Origin: Bacillota bacterium
GTDB taxonomy: Bacteria; Bacillota; Clostridia; Lachnospirales; Lachnospiraceae
Direction of reading: 5' to 3'
Length of the DNA stretch: 64,000 nucleotides
Assembly: GCA_023421505.1 (NCBI GenBank)
Contig: JAEZTJ010000066.1
Span: 1 to 64,000, forward strand
In this document: positions 9,068 through 16,049 of the stretch, piece after piece
How the letters are laid out: each line of letters begins with the position of its first letter
How positions within the stretch are numbered: position 1 is the stretch's first letter
Made by a program: the position numbers and the translations under genes
Notes under the pieces: model-generated
Database searches by the model: none
Seen by the model: the letters and a program-made list of their open reading frames with translations, nothing else
What the model was told of the DNA's origin: nothing

Positions 9068-9745
9068 ATGGCTAAGATTTTAATAGTAGAGGACGAGACA
9101 AAGATAGCCAGATTTTTAGAATTGGAATTAAAGCACGAAGGATATGAGGTATTACTGGCTGGTGACGGGAGACTTGGACTCGAAAAGGCTTTGAAGGAAA
9201 ATGTAGACTTAATTGTATTAGATATCATGCTTCCGGGTTTAAGCGGTATAGAGGTTTGCCGAAGAGTACGTCTTGAATCACAGGTCCCAATTATTATGCT
9301 TACTGCAAAGGATGATGTTACGGATAAGGTAGCAGGCCTTGATATGGGCGCAGACGATTATATGACAAAACCTTTTGCGATAGAAGAACTTCTCGCAAGA
9401 ATTAGAGTTGCACTAAATCGCAAAAAGCTAACCGCAGAAAATAAAAGTGAAGCTTTAAAAATTGGTAATCTTACCTTGAATATTAAAAGCCATAGTGCAT
9501 TTTATAATGGAGATGAGCTGATTCTTACAAAAAAAGAGTATGAACTTCTGGAATATCTCATACGCAATAAGAATGTAGCACTTACTAGAGAGCAGCTGCT
9601 TAATAATGTATGGGATTATGAATATTTTGGAGATACCAATGTTGTTGACGTATATATCAGATATCTTAGGCAAAAGATTGATGAAAAATATGGGATACGT
9701 CTGATATCCACCGTACGAGGACTTGGATATATCATTAAGGAGTAA
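9068..9745 (+). CDS. OmpR/PhoB-family response regulator
   Basis: DNA-binding half of a two-component system. The N-terminal receiver has the acidic pair in VEDE, the phosphorylated aspartate in LIVLDIMLPG, the T of MLTAK and the K of TKPF. The C-terminal winged helix shows LTKKEYELLEYLIRN and VDVYIRYLRQKID before the final GLGYIIKE. At 225 residues it is a standard length. GTAAGGAGG precedes the ATG. The histidine kinase follows 62 bases later and is the obvious partner. The stimulus and target genes cannot be read from sequence. Confidence 0.95.
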   Translation: MAKILIVEDETKIARFLELELKHEGYEVLLAGDGRLGLEKALKENVDLIVLDIMLPGLSGIEVCRRVRLESQVPIIMLTAKDDVTDKVAGLDMGADDYMTKPFAIEELLARIRVALNRKKLTAENKSEALKIGNLTLNIKSHSAFYNGDELILTKKEYELLEYLIRNKNVALTREQLLNNVWDYEYFGDTNVVDVYIRYLRQKIDEKYGIRLISTVRGLGYIIKE

Positions 9746-9793
9746 TAAGCCTACACCTACACCTGGTAAAGGGAGGAGGGCGTATTTATTAAT

Positions 9794-9811
9794 ATGCCGA
9801 TACTGTTATGA
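9794..9811 (+). CDS. five-codon leader ORF (MPILL) overlapping the kinase start
   Basis: ATG CCG ATA CTG TTA TGA lies 13 bases after the strong GGGAGGAGGG ribosome site. Its TGA overlaps the kinase ATG as ATGA. The kinase ATG itself is about 28 bases from that site, too far for direct initiation. No in-frame start lies nearer, because an in-frame TAA sits at 9790. Translational coupling through this mini-ORF is the simplest reading. There is no family evidence for a product this small. Confidence 0.45.
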   Translation: MPILL

Positions 9812-11235
9812 AGAAAGTGCTACTGGAAGCGTTACGAAGCATCTTAAGAAAAATAATACTCCCTATTCGGAAAAAGAGGGAGGAGTGGTTAAGTAATTTT
9901 AGACTGTCTATGGCATTTCGTATATCAATGGCCTATTTAAAACTGCTCCTGACGCATGGACTATTGTTTATGTTAGTATTTTTCCTTTTATATATGTTTT
10001 CTGAAAAGGCAGCATATGATCAAAAGGCGCAAAATATGATTTCTGCTATAGAAGAAAAAGGCTTAGAAAAAATTGAAAATCCTTACTTTTTAATGGGAAT
10101 AACTTTTAAAATAACTGAGAAAGTAACAGATAAGGAAGTATTTAATGATATAGTAATCAGTGCACAAAATAGGAAGGAATTTTTCTATGGTGTGTATTTT
10201 GATCATAAAAATAAGATTAATATTCTTGTGATTGATGATGTAAAATATTTTAATTACCATGACAAAAAATATAAAGCAGTATTTGAATATGACCTAACAG
10301 ATAGTTATCTTCGATTTATGAATTTATTATGGAAAGTAGTATTATTGTATCTCTTTATTGTTTTCATGATTATTAGAAAGGGCAAAAGGAGTGATGTTAA
10401 GCTATTTGAACCACTTAGGATAATGTCTGCAACGGCTAACCGATTGACGGTGAATAATCTTCATAGTGAGCGTCTCAATATAGAAGGAACGAAAAACGAA
10501 CTTAAGGACTTAGCTGGTGTTATTAATGCTATGTTAGATAGAATAGAGACTTCTTACGAAAGTCAGAAACAGTTTGTGTCGGATGCTTCGCATGAGCTTA
10601 GGACTCCGATTGCAGTAATTCAGGGTTATGCAAATCTACTTAATCGATGGGGTACCACGAATGAAGAGGTACTTCATGAATCGATCGATGCAATTCAAAA
10701 TGAAGCACGGTCTATGCAGGATCTGGTAGAGAAGCTTCTATTTTTATCCAGACATGATAAAAAAACCCTAAAGCTAAATAAAAAGCGTTTTAATATGCGT
10801 CCACTAGTGGAGGATATGGTGAAGGAGACGAAGCTGGTGGCCACTAATAGAATAATTAGTAATCCAATTATGGAGGATGTTATTGTATATGGAGACAAGC
10901 AATCCTTAAAACAAGCGATAAGAATTTTTATAGATAATGCAGTAAAATATACGCATGACGGAGATCAGATAACGATTTTATGTCAAAAGATGAATGAAGA
11001 CTGTGTTATCACTGTTCAGGATACCGGTATAGGTATGACAAAGAAGGATATTGATCACATTTTTGATCGATTTTACCGTTCAGATCATGTTAGAAATCAA
11101 AATATAAGCGGGCATGGCTTGGGATTATCTTTAGCGAAACTGATTATTCTTGCTCATACAGGAAAAATTAAAGTACGTACACAATTTAAAGCAGGAACAA
11201 GCTTTATTATAACAATTCCAAAGAGAAGATTTTAG
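9808..11235 (+). CDS. membrane sensor histidine kinase
   Basis: Partner of the OmpR-type regulator just upstream. An unusual basic cytoplasmic N-terminus of about 43 residues comes first, then membrane segment 1 (about 45-65), an extracytoplasmic domain of about 105 residues, and membrane segment 2 (about 172-192). A HAMP-like linker, the HisKA box SDASHELRTP (phospho-acceptor H262) and a HATPase domain follow. The N box is FIDNAVKYT, then DTGIGM and GHGLGLSLAK. All catalytic boxes look intact. The sensor domain is not recognised. The start is supported by ATGA overlap with a mini-ORF rather than by its own ribosome site. Confidence 0.92.
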   Translation: MKKVLLEALRSILRKIILPIRKKREEWLSNFRLSMAFRISMAYLKLLLTHGLLFMLVFFLLYMFSEKAAYDQKAQNMISAIEEKGLEKIENPYFLMGITFKITEKVTDKEVFNDIVISAQNRKEFFYGVYFDHKNKINILVIDDVKYFNYHDKKYKAVFEYDLTDSYLRFMNLLWKVVLLYLFIVFMIIRKGKRSDVKLFEPLRIMSATANRLTVNNLHSERLNIEGTKNELKDLAGVINAMLDRIETSYESQKQFVSDASHELRTPIAVIQGYANLLNRWGTTNEEVLHESIDAIQNEARSMQDLVEKLLFLSRHDKKTLKLNKKRFNMRPLVEDMVKETKLVATNRIISNPIMEDVIVYGDKQSLKQAIRIFIDNAVKYTHDGDQITILCQKMNEDCVITVQDTGIGMTKKDIDHIFDRFYRSDHVRNQNISGHGLGLSLAKLIILAHTGKIKVRTQFKAGTSFIITIPKRRF

Positions 11236-11331
11236 CAGTAGGCTAAGAGTGCAATCCTTCATTGTTGGAACAGGAGGACAAAAGCTTTTACCTCGATGAG
11301 GATTAAGGTTAGTAATAAAGGGGGAATCATA

Positions 11332-11772
11332 ATGGAAATAAGAGAAGTTGTTGTGAAGGACCTTGTGAGCCTATTGGAACTGTATACGCAGCTGCATGAT
11401 AATACTCTGCCAGAAATTACACAGGAAATAACACAACTTTGGAAACAAATTCTTACGGATAAAAATCATCATATTATATGCGGCATAGTTGATAATAAAA
11501 TTGTTTGCTCGTGTGTATTAATCATTATACCCAATCTAACACATCATCAGCGGCCTTATGCGCTTATTGAAAATGTAATAACGCATAAGGATTACAGAAA
11601 TAAAGGCTTCGCTACAGCAATTCTTAATTATGCTGGAACGTTGGCAATGAAGGAAAATTGTTATAAGATAATGCTGATGACTGGATCAAAATTGGAAAGT
11701 ACTCTTAAATTTTATGAAAACGCTGGCTATAATCGTATAGATAAAACAGCCTTCATTAAGTGGCTGGAGTAA
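11332..11772 (+). CDS. GNAT-family N-acetyltransferase
   Basis: Single GNAT domain of 146 residues that would transfer an acyl group from acyl-CoA to an unknown amine. The fold is recognised from IENVITHKDYRNKGFATAIL, the acetyl-CoA loop with R-x-K-G-F/Y-A, and the C-terminal SGSK-like LMTGSKLESTLKFYENAGY. AAAGGGGG lies 7 nt before this ATG, while an in-frame ATG 36 bases upstream has no such site. It follows the histidine kinase by about 95 bases. No terminator is seen between them, so co-transcription is possible but not a sign of shared function. Confidence 0.88.
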   Translation: MEIREVVVKDLVSLLELYTQLHDNTLPEITQEITQLWKQILTDKNHHIICGIVDNKIVCSCVLIIIPNLTHHQRPYALIENVITHKDYRNKGFATAILNYAGTLAMKENCYKIMLMTGSKLESTLKFYENAGYNRIDKTAFIKWLE

Positions 11773-12052
11773 GAAAACATATAAAGCAAAACTGTTATAT
11801 AAATAATATTAGAATTGTAAACATAATTTAATAATGGAGATACAAAGATATACTCCCCTTGCTTAAATAATTGCAGAGTGTAAATGCTTATTTATGACTA
11901 TGGGTGTGTATATTTTTTTGTCCTTTTTTAAGAAATTCTTTAACTACTGGATAGCAACAAATATACATTCGAGAGCTAATTACAAAGTATTGAAAAGAAT
12001 TCCTATTTAAAAAATAAAGGTTTGCTCTTTACAATAATACTACTTTTATATT

Positions 12053-12082
12053 ACAGCTTACCCTCAAATATTGCAGCTTACC
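12053..12082 (+). promoter_or_regulatory. direct repeats, candidate LytTR operator
   Basis: ACAGCTTACC and GCAGCTTACC are two near-identical 10-mers, 20 bp start to start. They lie 10 bp upstream of the -35 element of the ABC/LytTR operon. LytTR-type regulators are known to bind direct repeats of about 9 bp spaced by about two helical turns, with ACAGTTAAG-like halves for AgrA. The operon encodes such a protein, so autoregulation is a reasonable inference. Confidence 0.55.
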
Positions 12083-12092
12083 AAATAGGCTC

Positions 12093-12121
12093 TTGCAGAA
12101 ATGAAAAATTAGTCATAAACT
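12093..12121 (+). promoter_or_regulatory. candidate promoter of the ABC-LytTR-DUF3021 operon
   Basis: TTGCAG, a 17-bp spacer, then TAAACT. Both hexamers deviate from consensus, as expected for an activator-dependent promoter, and the direct repeats sit just upstream. The rest of the 400-base gap before the ATPase gene holds nothing else recognised. Confidence 0.45.
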
Positions 12122-12179
12122 CAATCAGAAATAAAAATGTACGATAGATTAATTAAAGCAGTACGGAAAGAGGTAAATC

Positions 12180-13088
12180 ATGGAGGATATTATACTGGTT
12201 AAGAATTTGAAAAAGTATTTTAAAGAAATTAAAGCAGTTGACGATATCAGCTTTCGAGTGAAAAAAGGTGAGCTGTATGGTTTTCTGGGTGTAAATGGGG
12301 CAGGTAAATCCACGACGATTAATATTTTATGTACCCTATTACGCAGCTCTGAAGGATGCGTAACGATATGTGGATGCCGGTTGGGTAAGGAAGATGGGGA
12401 GATTAGAAGTAAAATAGGAGTGGTATTTCAAGACAATACACTCGATGATAATCTAACAGTGAAGGAGAATCTGGTGACTAGGGCTGCACTTTATACCAAA
12501 AGCAAAAAAGTTATTCTATCTAATTTGGATTATGTGTGTGACATTTTGGATATAGAAGAGCTGTTAGGAAGGCAGTTTAGAAAGCTTTCAGGAGGTCAGA
12601 AAAGAAGGTGTGAGATTGCCAGAGCTCTTATGAATCGACCCGAAATCTTATTTCTTGATGAACCAACTACGGGCCTTGATCCACAGACAAGGCAAAATGT
12701 ATGGGAGAGTGTAGAGAAGCTTCGTAAGGAAAATAATATGACCGTCTTTTTGACTACGCATTACATGGAGGAAGCAGCAAAAGCCCAATATATCTCAATT
12801 ATGGAAGCCGGAAAACTTGTTGCGGGCGGTACACCACAGGAGTTAAAAGAGAAATATGCACATGATATGTTGAAGCTTGTTCCGGAGGATGAGAAATCCC
12901 TTGAGAAGTGGCTAAAAGAAGCAGAGCTATATTATGAGAAGAAAAGTAATCATATACATGTCGTTATTCCTAATACCATGTATGGTCTTACTATTTTAAA
13001 TCAAATGAAGGGAAATCTTAAGTCATTTGAAGTTATTCAGGGTACAATGGATGATGTTTTCTTGAATGTTACAGGGAAGAATTTATAA
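12180..13088 (+). CDS. ABC transporter ATP-binding protein (ABC-2/DrrA type)
   Basis: Cytoplasmic ATPase of an ABC-2 type exporter. Walker A is GVNGAGKST. The Q-loop region is VVFQDNTLDDNLTVKENL, the signature is KLSGGQKRRCEIARAL, Walker B is EILFLDEPTTGLDP, and the H-loop is LTTHYMEEA. The C-terminal 70 residues form the extension seen in DrrA/NatA-like proteins. The length of 302 residues is normal. GAGGTAAATC precedes the ATG. It is followed by its permease, a LytTR regulator and a DUF3021 protein. This arrangement is common in Lachnospiraceae and usually linked to peptide or antibiotic export. Substrate unknown. Confidence 0.94.
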   Translation: MEDIILVKNLKKYFKEIKAVDDISFRVKKGELYGFLGVNGAGKSTTINILCTLLRSSEGCVTICGCRLGKEDGEIRSKIGVVFQDNTLDDNLTVKENLVTRAALYTKSKKVILSNLDYVCDILDIEELLGRQFRKLSGGQKRRCEIARALMNRPEILFLDEPTTGLDPQTRQNVWESVEKLRKENNMTVFLTTHYMEEAAKAQYISIMEAGKLVAGGTPQELKEKYAHDMLKLVPEDEKSLEKWLKEAELYYEKKSNHIHVVIPNTMYGLTILNQMKGNLKSFEVIQGTMDDVFLNVTGKNL

Positions 13089-13095
13089 TAAATAA

Positions 13096-13207
13096 ACTAA
13101 TTCAAAGGTCAGCCATGTTATGTCTGGTTGAAAAATTAAGATTAACGATTGGCAAATTTGTGTGCTGCCTAAATTCGCAGGTTTTTTCAGTATGGAGGGT
13201 TAATATG
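13096..13207 (+). repeat. leader repeat, copy A (upstream of the ABC permease)
   Basis: This intergenic segment resembles two others in the window. It shares ACTAATTCAAAGG and CATGTTATGT with copy B (15798-15870). It shares GGTTGAAAAAT, GGCAAATTTGTG, GCTGCC, AAAT-CGCAG and ATGGAGG-TTAATATG with copy C (37488-37573). Its 3' end supplies the ribosome site and start codon of the permease gene. Conserved CTG-AAA / TTT-CAG arms allow a hairpin just before GGAGG. Confidence 0.7.
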
Positions 13208-14116
13208 CTGCTATTTAAATTAATTAAACGTAATATATTGGTATATGTAAGGGATAAATCTAATATATTCTTTTCTCTTTTGTCAATGCTTATCATAATA
13301 GGATTAATGGTAGTCTTTTTGGGTAAAATGAATGCGGAAAATGTAGTAAACTTATTAAATCAGTACGGGGGACAGAGAGATACGGCTGTAGATCAAAAAA
13401 ATGCTGAGCAGTTAGTTATGCTTTGGACGCTTGCAGGAATCGTTGTCGTAAATTCTGTAATGATAACTTATTCTATGATAGGAATTATGGTGGAGGATGA
13501 AATACAAAAACGTCTTTCCAGCTTCTTTGTAGCACCGGTAAAAAGGATAATATTTGTTATGGGATATATTTCTGCAGCCATTGTAATGGCTGTGATTATG
13601 TGCTCTCTTACAGTATTAATCGGTGAGATTTACTTTGGTCTAATTGGAGCAGGGTTACTTACGCTGGTTCAACTAGGAAAGATATTTCTTTTTATATTAC
13701 TAAATGTATTTGTATCTTCCAGTATGGTATTTTTAATCCTGAACTTTGTTCATACACAAGGTGCATTATCTGGTCTCGGTACTATTATAGGAACTCTTGT
13801 AGGCTTTATGTCAGCTATATACTTACCAATGGGAATGCTGCCTGCAAATGTACAGCTTGTTCTAAAATGCTTTCCGATGGTACATGGCTCCTCATTTTTA
13901 AGGGATATCTTCACTGCCGATATTATGGCGAAAACCTTTCAGAATTGTCCACAAGCAGTAATTGATGAATTTAAGAAGTATATGGGAATGACGATATACT
14001 ATAATAGCACAGAAATTACTGATGTATTTAAAGTGACAATTTTGGCAATCAGTGGTATAATCTTCATAGTTATTTCGGCATTTTTACAGAAGAGACGTAA
14101 TGTTATGAGCAGATAG
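13205..14116 (+). CDS. ABC-2 type transporter permease
   Basis: Membrane half of the exporter whose ATPase is encoded just upstream. The 303-residue product begins with MLLFKLIKRNILVYVRDK, typical of ABC-2 permeases. It has about six hydrophobic segments with a loop of about 60 residues after the first. The start chosen has GGAGGG 5 nt upstream. The open frame continues 30 codons further upstream, but only through the leader repeat. The stop is 9 bases before the LytTR gene. Substrate unknown. Confidence 0.9.
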   Translation: MLLFKLIKRNILVYVRDKSNIFFSLLSMLIIIGLMVVFLGKMNAENVVNLLNQYGGQRDTAVDQKNAEQLVMLWTLAGIVVVNSVMITYSMIGIMVEDEIQKRLSSFFVAPVKRIIFVMGYISAAIVMAVIMCSLTVLIGEIYFGLIGAGLLTLVQLGKIFLFILLNVFVSSSMVFLILNFVHTQGALSGLGTIIGTLVGFMSAIYLPMGMLPANVQLVLKCFPMVHGSSFLRDIFTADIMAKTFQNCPQAVIDEFKKYMGMTIYYNSTEITDVFKVTILAISGIIFIVISAFLQKRRNVMSR

Positions 14117-14125
14117 GAGACTCAT

Positions 14126-14563
14126 ATGAAGATTATTATTGAGGAAACTAATCCTGGAGAAGAGGATCAGATTATAATCCGATGTAGGGAGCTGAATGAG
14201 AGCATCTTAAAAATTATTTCTGAATTGAAGATGGGGCAGAAGAAATTGGCCGGTTGTAAAGACGGCAATATAACGATGATTGATCTTGCCAGTATTTATT
14301 ATTTTGAAGGTGTCGATAACAAGGTGTTTATGTATTGTAAACAGAATATTTACGAAACCAAGTTTAAGCTTTATGAAATAGAAGAGGAATATAAAAACAC
14401 TAATTTCTTTCGCGCATCAAAATCGGTTATCCTCAATGTTATGAAAATTAAAAGTATCAGTCCGGCTTACTCCGGGCGTTTTGAAGCGCTTCTCTTTAAC
14501 GGTGAAAAGGTAGCTATATCAAGACAGTATGTACCGGAACTGAAGAAAAAGCTTGGCTTATAG
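14126..14563 (+). CDS. LytTR-domain DNA-binding regulator (no receiver domain)
   Basis: Transcription regulator of 145 residues. An N-terminal segment of about 45 residues has no receiver features. It is followed by a LytTR domain: ITMIDLASIYYFEGVDNKV, FFRASKSVILNVMKI and LLFNGEKVAISRQY are the family's landmark strands. Stand-alone LytTR proteins of this size are typically paired with a DUF3021 membrane protein, which is the next gene, 12 bases away. It probably controls its own operon through the direct repeats upstream of the ATPase gene. GGAGACTC lies before the ATG. Confidence 0.92.
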   Translation: MKIIIEETNPGEEDQIIIRCRELNESILKIISELKMGQKKLAGCKDGNITMIDLASIYYFEGVDNKVFMYCKQNIYETKFKLYEIEEEYKNTNFFRASKSVILNVMKIKSISPAYSGRFEALLFNGEKVAISRQYVPELKKKLGL

Positions 14564-14575
14564 GAGGGAGACGAG

Positions 14576-15016
14576 ATGGTTAATATAAAAGGAATATGTC
14601 AGACCTTCGTATATATCATGACGGGAACGACATTAAGTGCTGCGATATTTATTACATTGTTTAATCCTGAGCTGACTTTTAAGATCTCCTTATTATGGCA
14701 GATCGCTTTAGTAGCAATGATTAGCGCCCTAGGTAATTTTATTTATTATTACAAGGAGATATCAGGCAAAAAACAGATGAAATTCAGAATTTTCTGCCAC
14801 TTTATATATATTAATTTTGTAGTATTTGCAGGTGCAATCTTATTTGAATGGCTGGAGAAGGGAATGTTACAGCAGTTTATGGTTCTGTTTTTGTTAATTA
14901 CCATAGTCTATGTGGCAATTATGTTAACTATTTTTCGTCAGGAAGAGAAGATGGCAGAAAGTATTAACCGGCAGTTAAGAAAACAATTTCCCGCTGAGGA
15001 AGAAGGCGAGGATTGA
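14576..15016 (+). CDS. DUF3021 family membrane protein
   Basis: A 146-residue protein with four hydrophobic segments (about residues 13-33, 42-60, 75-95 and 103-123) and a charged acidic tail. Size, topology and position after a LytTR regulator match DUF3021 proteins, which are thought to modulate the neighbouring LytTR protein. That role is inferred from gene pairing rather than shown here. GGAGGGAGACG precedes the ATG. Confidence 0.85.
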   Translation: MVNIKGICQTFVYIMTGTTLSAAIFITLFNPELTFKISLLWQIALVAMISALGNFIYYYKEISGKKQMKFRIFCHFIYINFVVFAGAILFEWLEKGMLQQFMVLFLLITIVYVAIMLTIFRQEEKMAESINRQLRKQFPAEEEGED

Positions 15017-15071
15017 TAATAAAATTAGTAAATAGGTAAAGGGGCCCACTTAGTGGCAGAAGGGAGTAGCA

Positions 15072-15725
15072 GTGAATAAAAAATCATGGCTTAAGTATCT
15101 TGCTGGTATTATTTTAATTATTATTGTTTTAGGTATTAAGGGGTATATTGAGAAAAAATTGAATAATGAATTAAGAACAACCTTCCAAATGAATTATTTC
15201 CTTCTTACAGTTGTAGTTATATTAAACGCTGCCATAGGTATAATTATTGGACTTGAGCATTTTCTGAGGGAGGTAAAGACGAAGGGAAAGTGGAAGGTTA
15301 ATATACCTAAGGCTATACTACTGATAATCCCTTCCTTATTCTTTGCCTTTTTTTATTTTGTACCCTTAATCAAAAATGAAAGTATAATTACAATTTTATA
15401 TTGGCCTTATGTTAATATTTTTCAAGGCTCAACATCTTTTATTAATGTATTTCAGATTGTATTGGGTTATTGCTTGATTACTATATTCTATAAGGAAGCT
15501 TCTATTGAGAAGGCTTTAGTTGATAAGAATTGGTCAGAGGATGAGAATTTTTCCACGGAGGAGATAACCTCGGAGAGTGATAACTCGTCTGATAAAGAGA
15601 TTATTTTAGAAGATGAGAAAGTTTACATGAGACCTGTTAATAAAATATCTGAGCAAGGTTTAGATAATGATGATATAGTAAATCGTGACCCAAGCCAGGA
15701 GCTTAGTTATAAAGATAAGGAATAG
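15072..15725 (+). CDS. hypothetical membrane protein with acidic tail
   Basis: Not recognised. Starts at GTG with AGAAGGGAG upstream; a small GCCCAC/GTGGC hairpin lies before that site. About four hydrophobic segments occupy residues 8-24, 42-62, 80-100 and 125-142. The last 70 residues are hydrophilic and rich in E, D and S. It is last in the ABC/LytTR transcript direction, 55 bases after DUF3021, with a terminator beyond. It may be an accessory to the transporter or an unrelated passenger. Confidence 0.7.
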   Translation: MNKKSWLKYLAGIILIIIVLGIKGYIEKKLNNELRTTFQMNYFLLTVVVILNAAIGIIIGLEHFLREVKTKGKWKVNIPKAILLIIPSLFFAFFYFVPLIKNESIITILYWPYVNIFQGSTSFINVFQIVLGYCLITIFYKEASIEKALVDKNWSEDENFSTEEITSESDNSSDKEIILEDEKVYMRPVNKISEQGLDNDDIVNRDPSQELSYKDKE

Positions 15726-15797
15726 ACCTAGATTTAGTGTGAATTATTGAAAAGCATAATTACCTCAAAGTTTGTGCCTGCGTAATCCTCGGCACAG

Positions 15798-15870
15798 ACT
15801 AATTCAAAGGGCAGGCATGTTATGTTAGTATAAATTGATAATGAGAACGATTGACACTAGTTTTTGTGTA
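15798..15870 (+). repeat. leader repeat, copy B (orphan, decayed)
   Basis: Shares ACTAATTCAAAGG, CATGTTATGT, ACGATTG and TTTGTGT with copy A in the same order. It lacks the ribosome site and start codon, and no plus-strand gene follows. A hairpin with arms GTTTGTGCC and GGCACAGAC lies at its left edge. It looks like a remnant. Confidence 0.55.
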
Positions 15871-15920
15871 TCACGTAAGTACTTGATAATAAGGTTTGCA
15901 TAAAATTTGTGAGGATATAT

Positions 15921-15966
15921 AAAAAAGTACGGCGGGTGTAATTGGAGCACCGGACCGTACTTTTAT
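15921..15966 (+). terminator. bidirectional terminator between convergent operons
   Basis: Stem AAAAGTACGG / CCGTACTTTT with an inner GGTG/CACC stem. A-run on the left and T-run on the right allow it to end both the plus-strand ABC/LytTR operon and the minus-strand ABC exporter operon. Confidence 0.85.
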
Positions 15967-16049
15967 TATAGCACTATATTTAAAAAGATCTTATTAAGGA
16001 TAGACAGATAATTATTATAAGAATTTTTAAGATTTAACTTCCTACATTA

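Noticed and set aside
13115..13204. Thirty extra codons at the N-terminus of the ABC permease
   Set aside because: This stretch is the leader repeat, which is shared with an unrelated locus. The strong GGAGGG site sits just before the later ATG.
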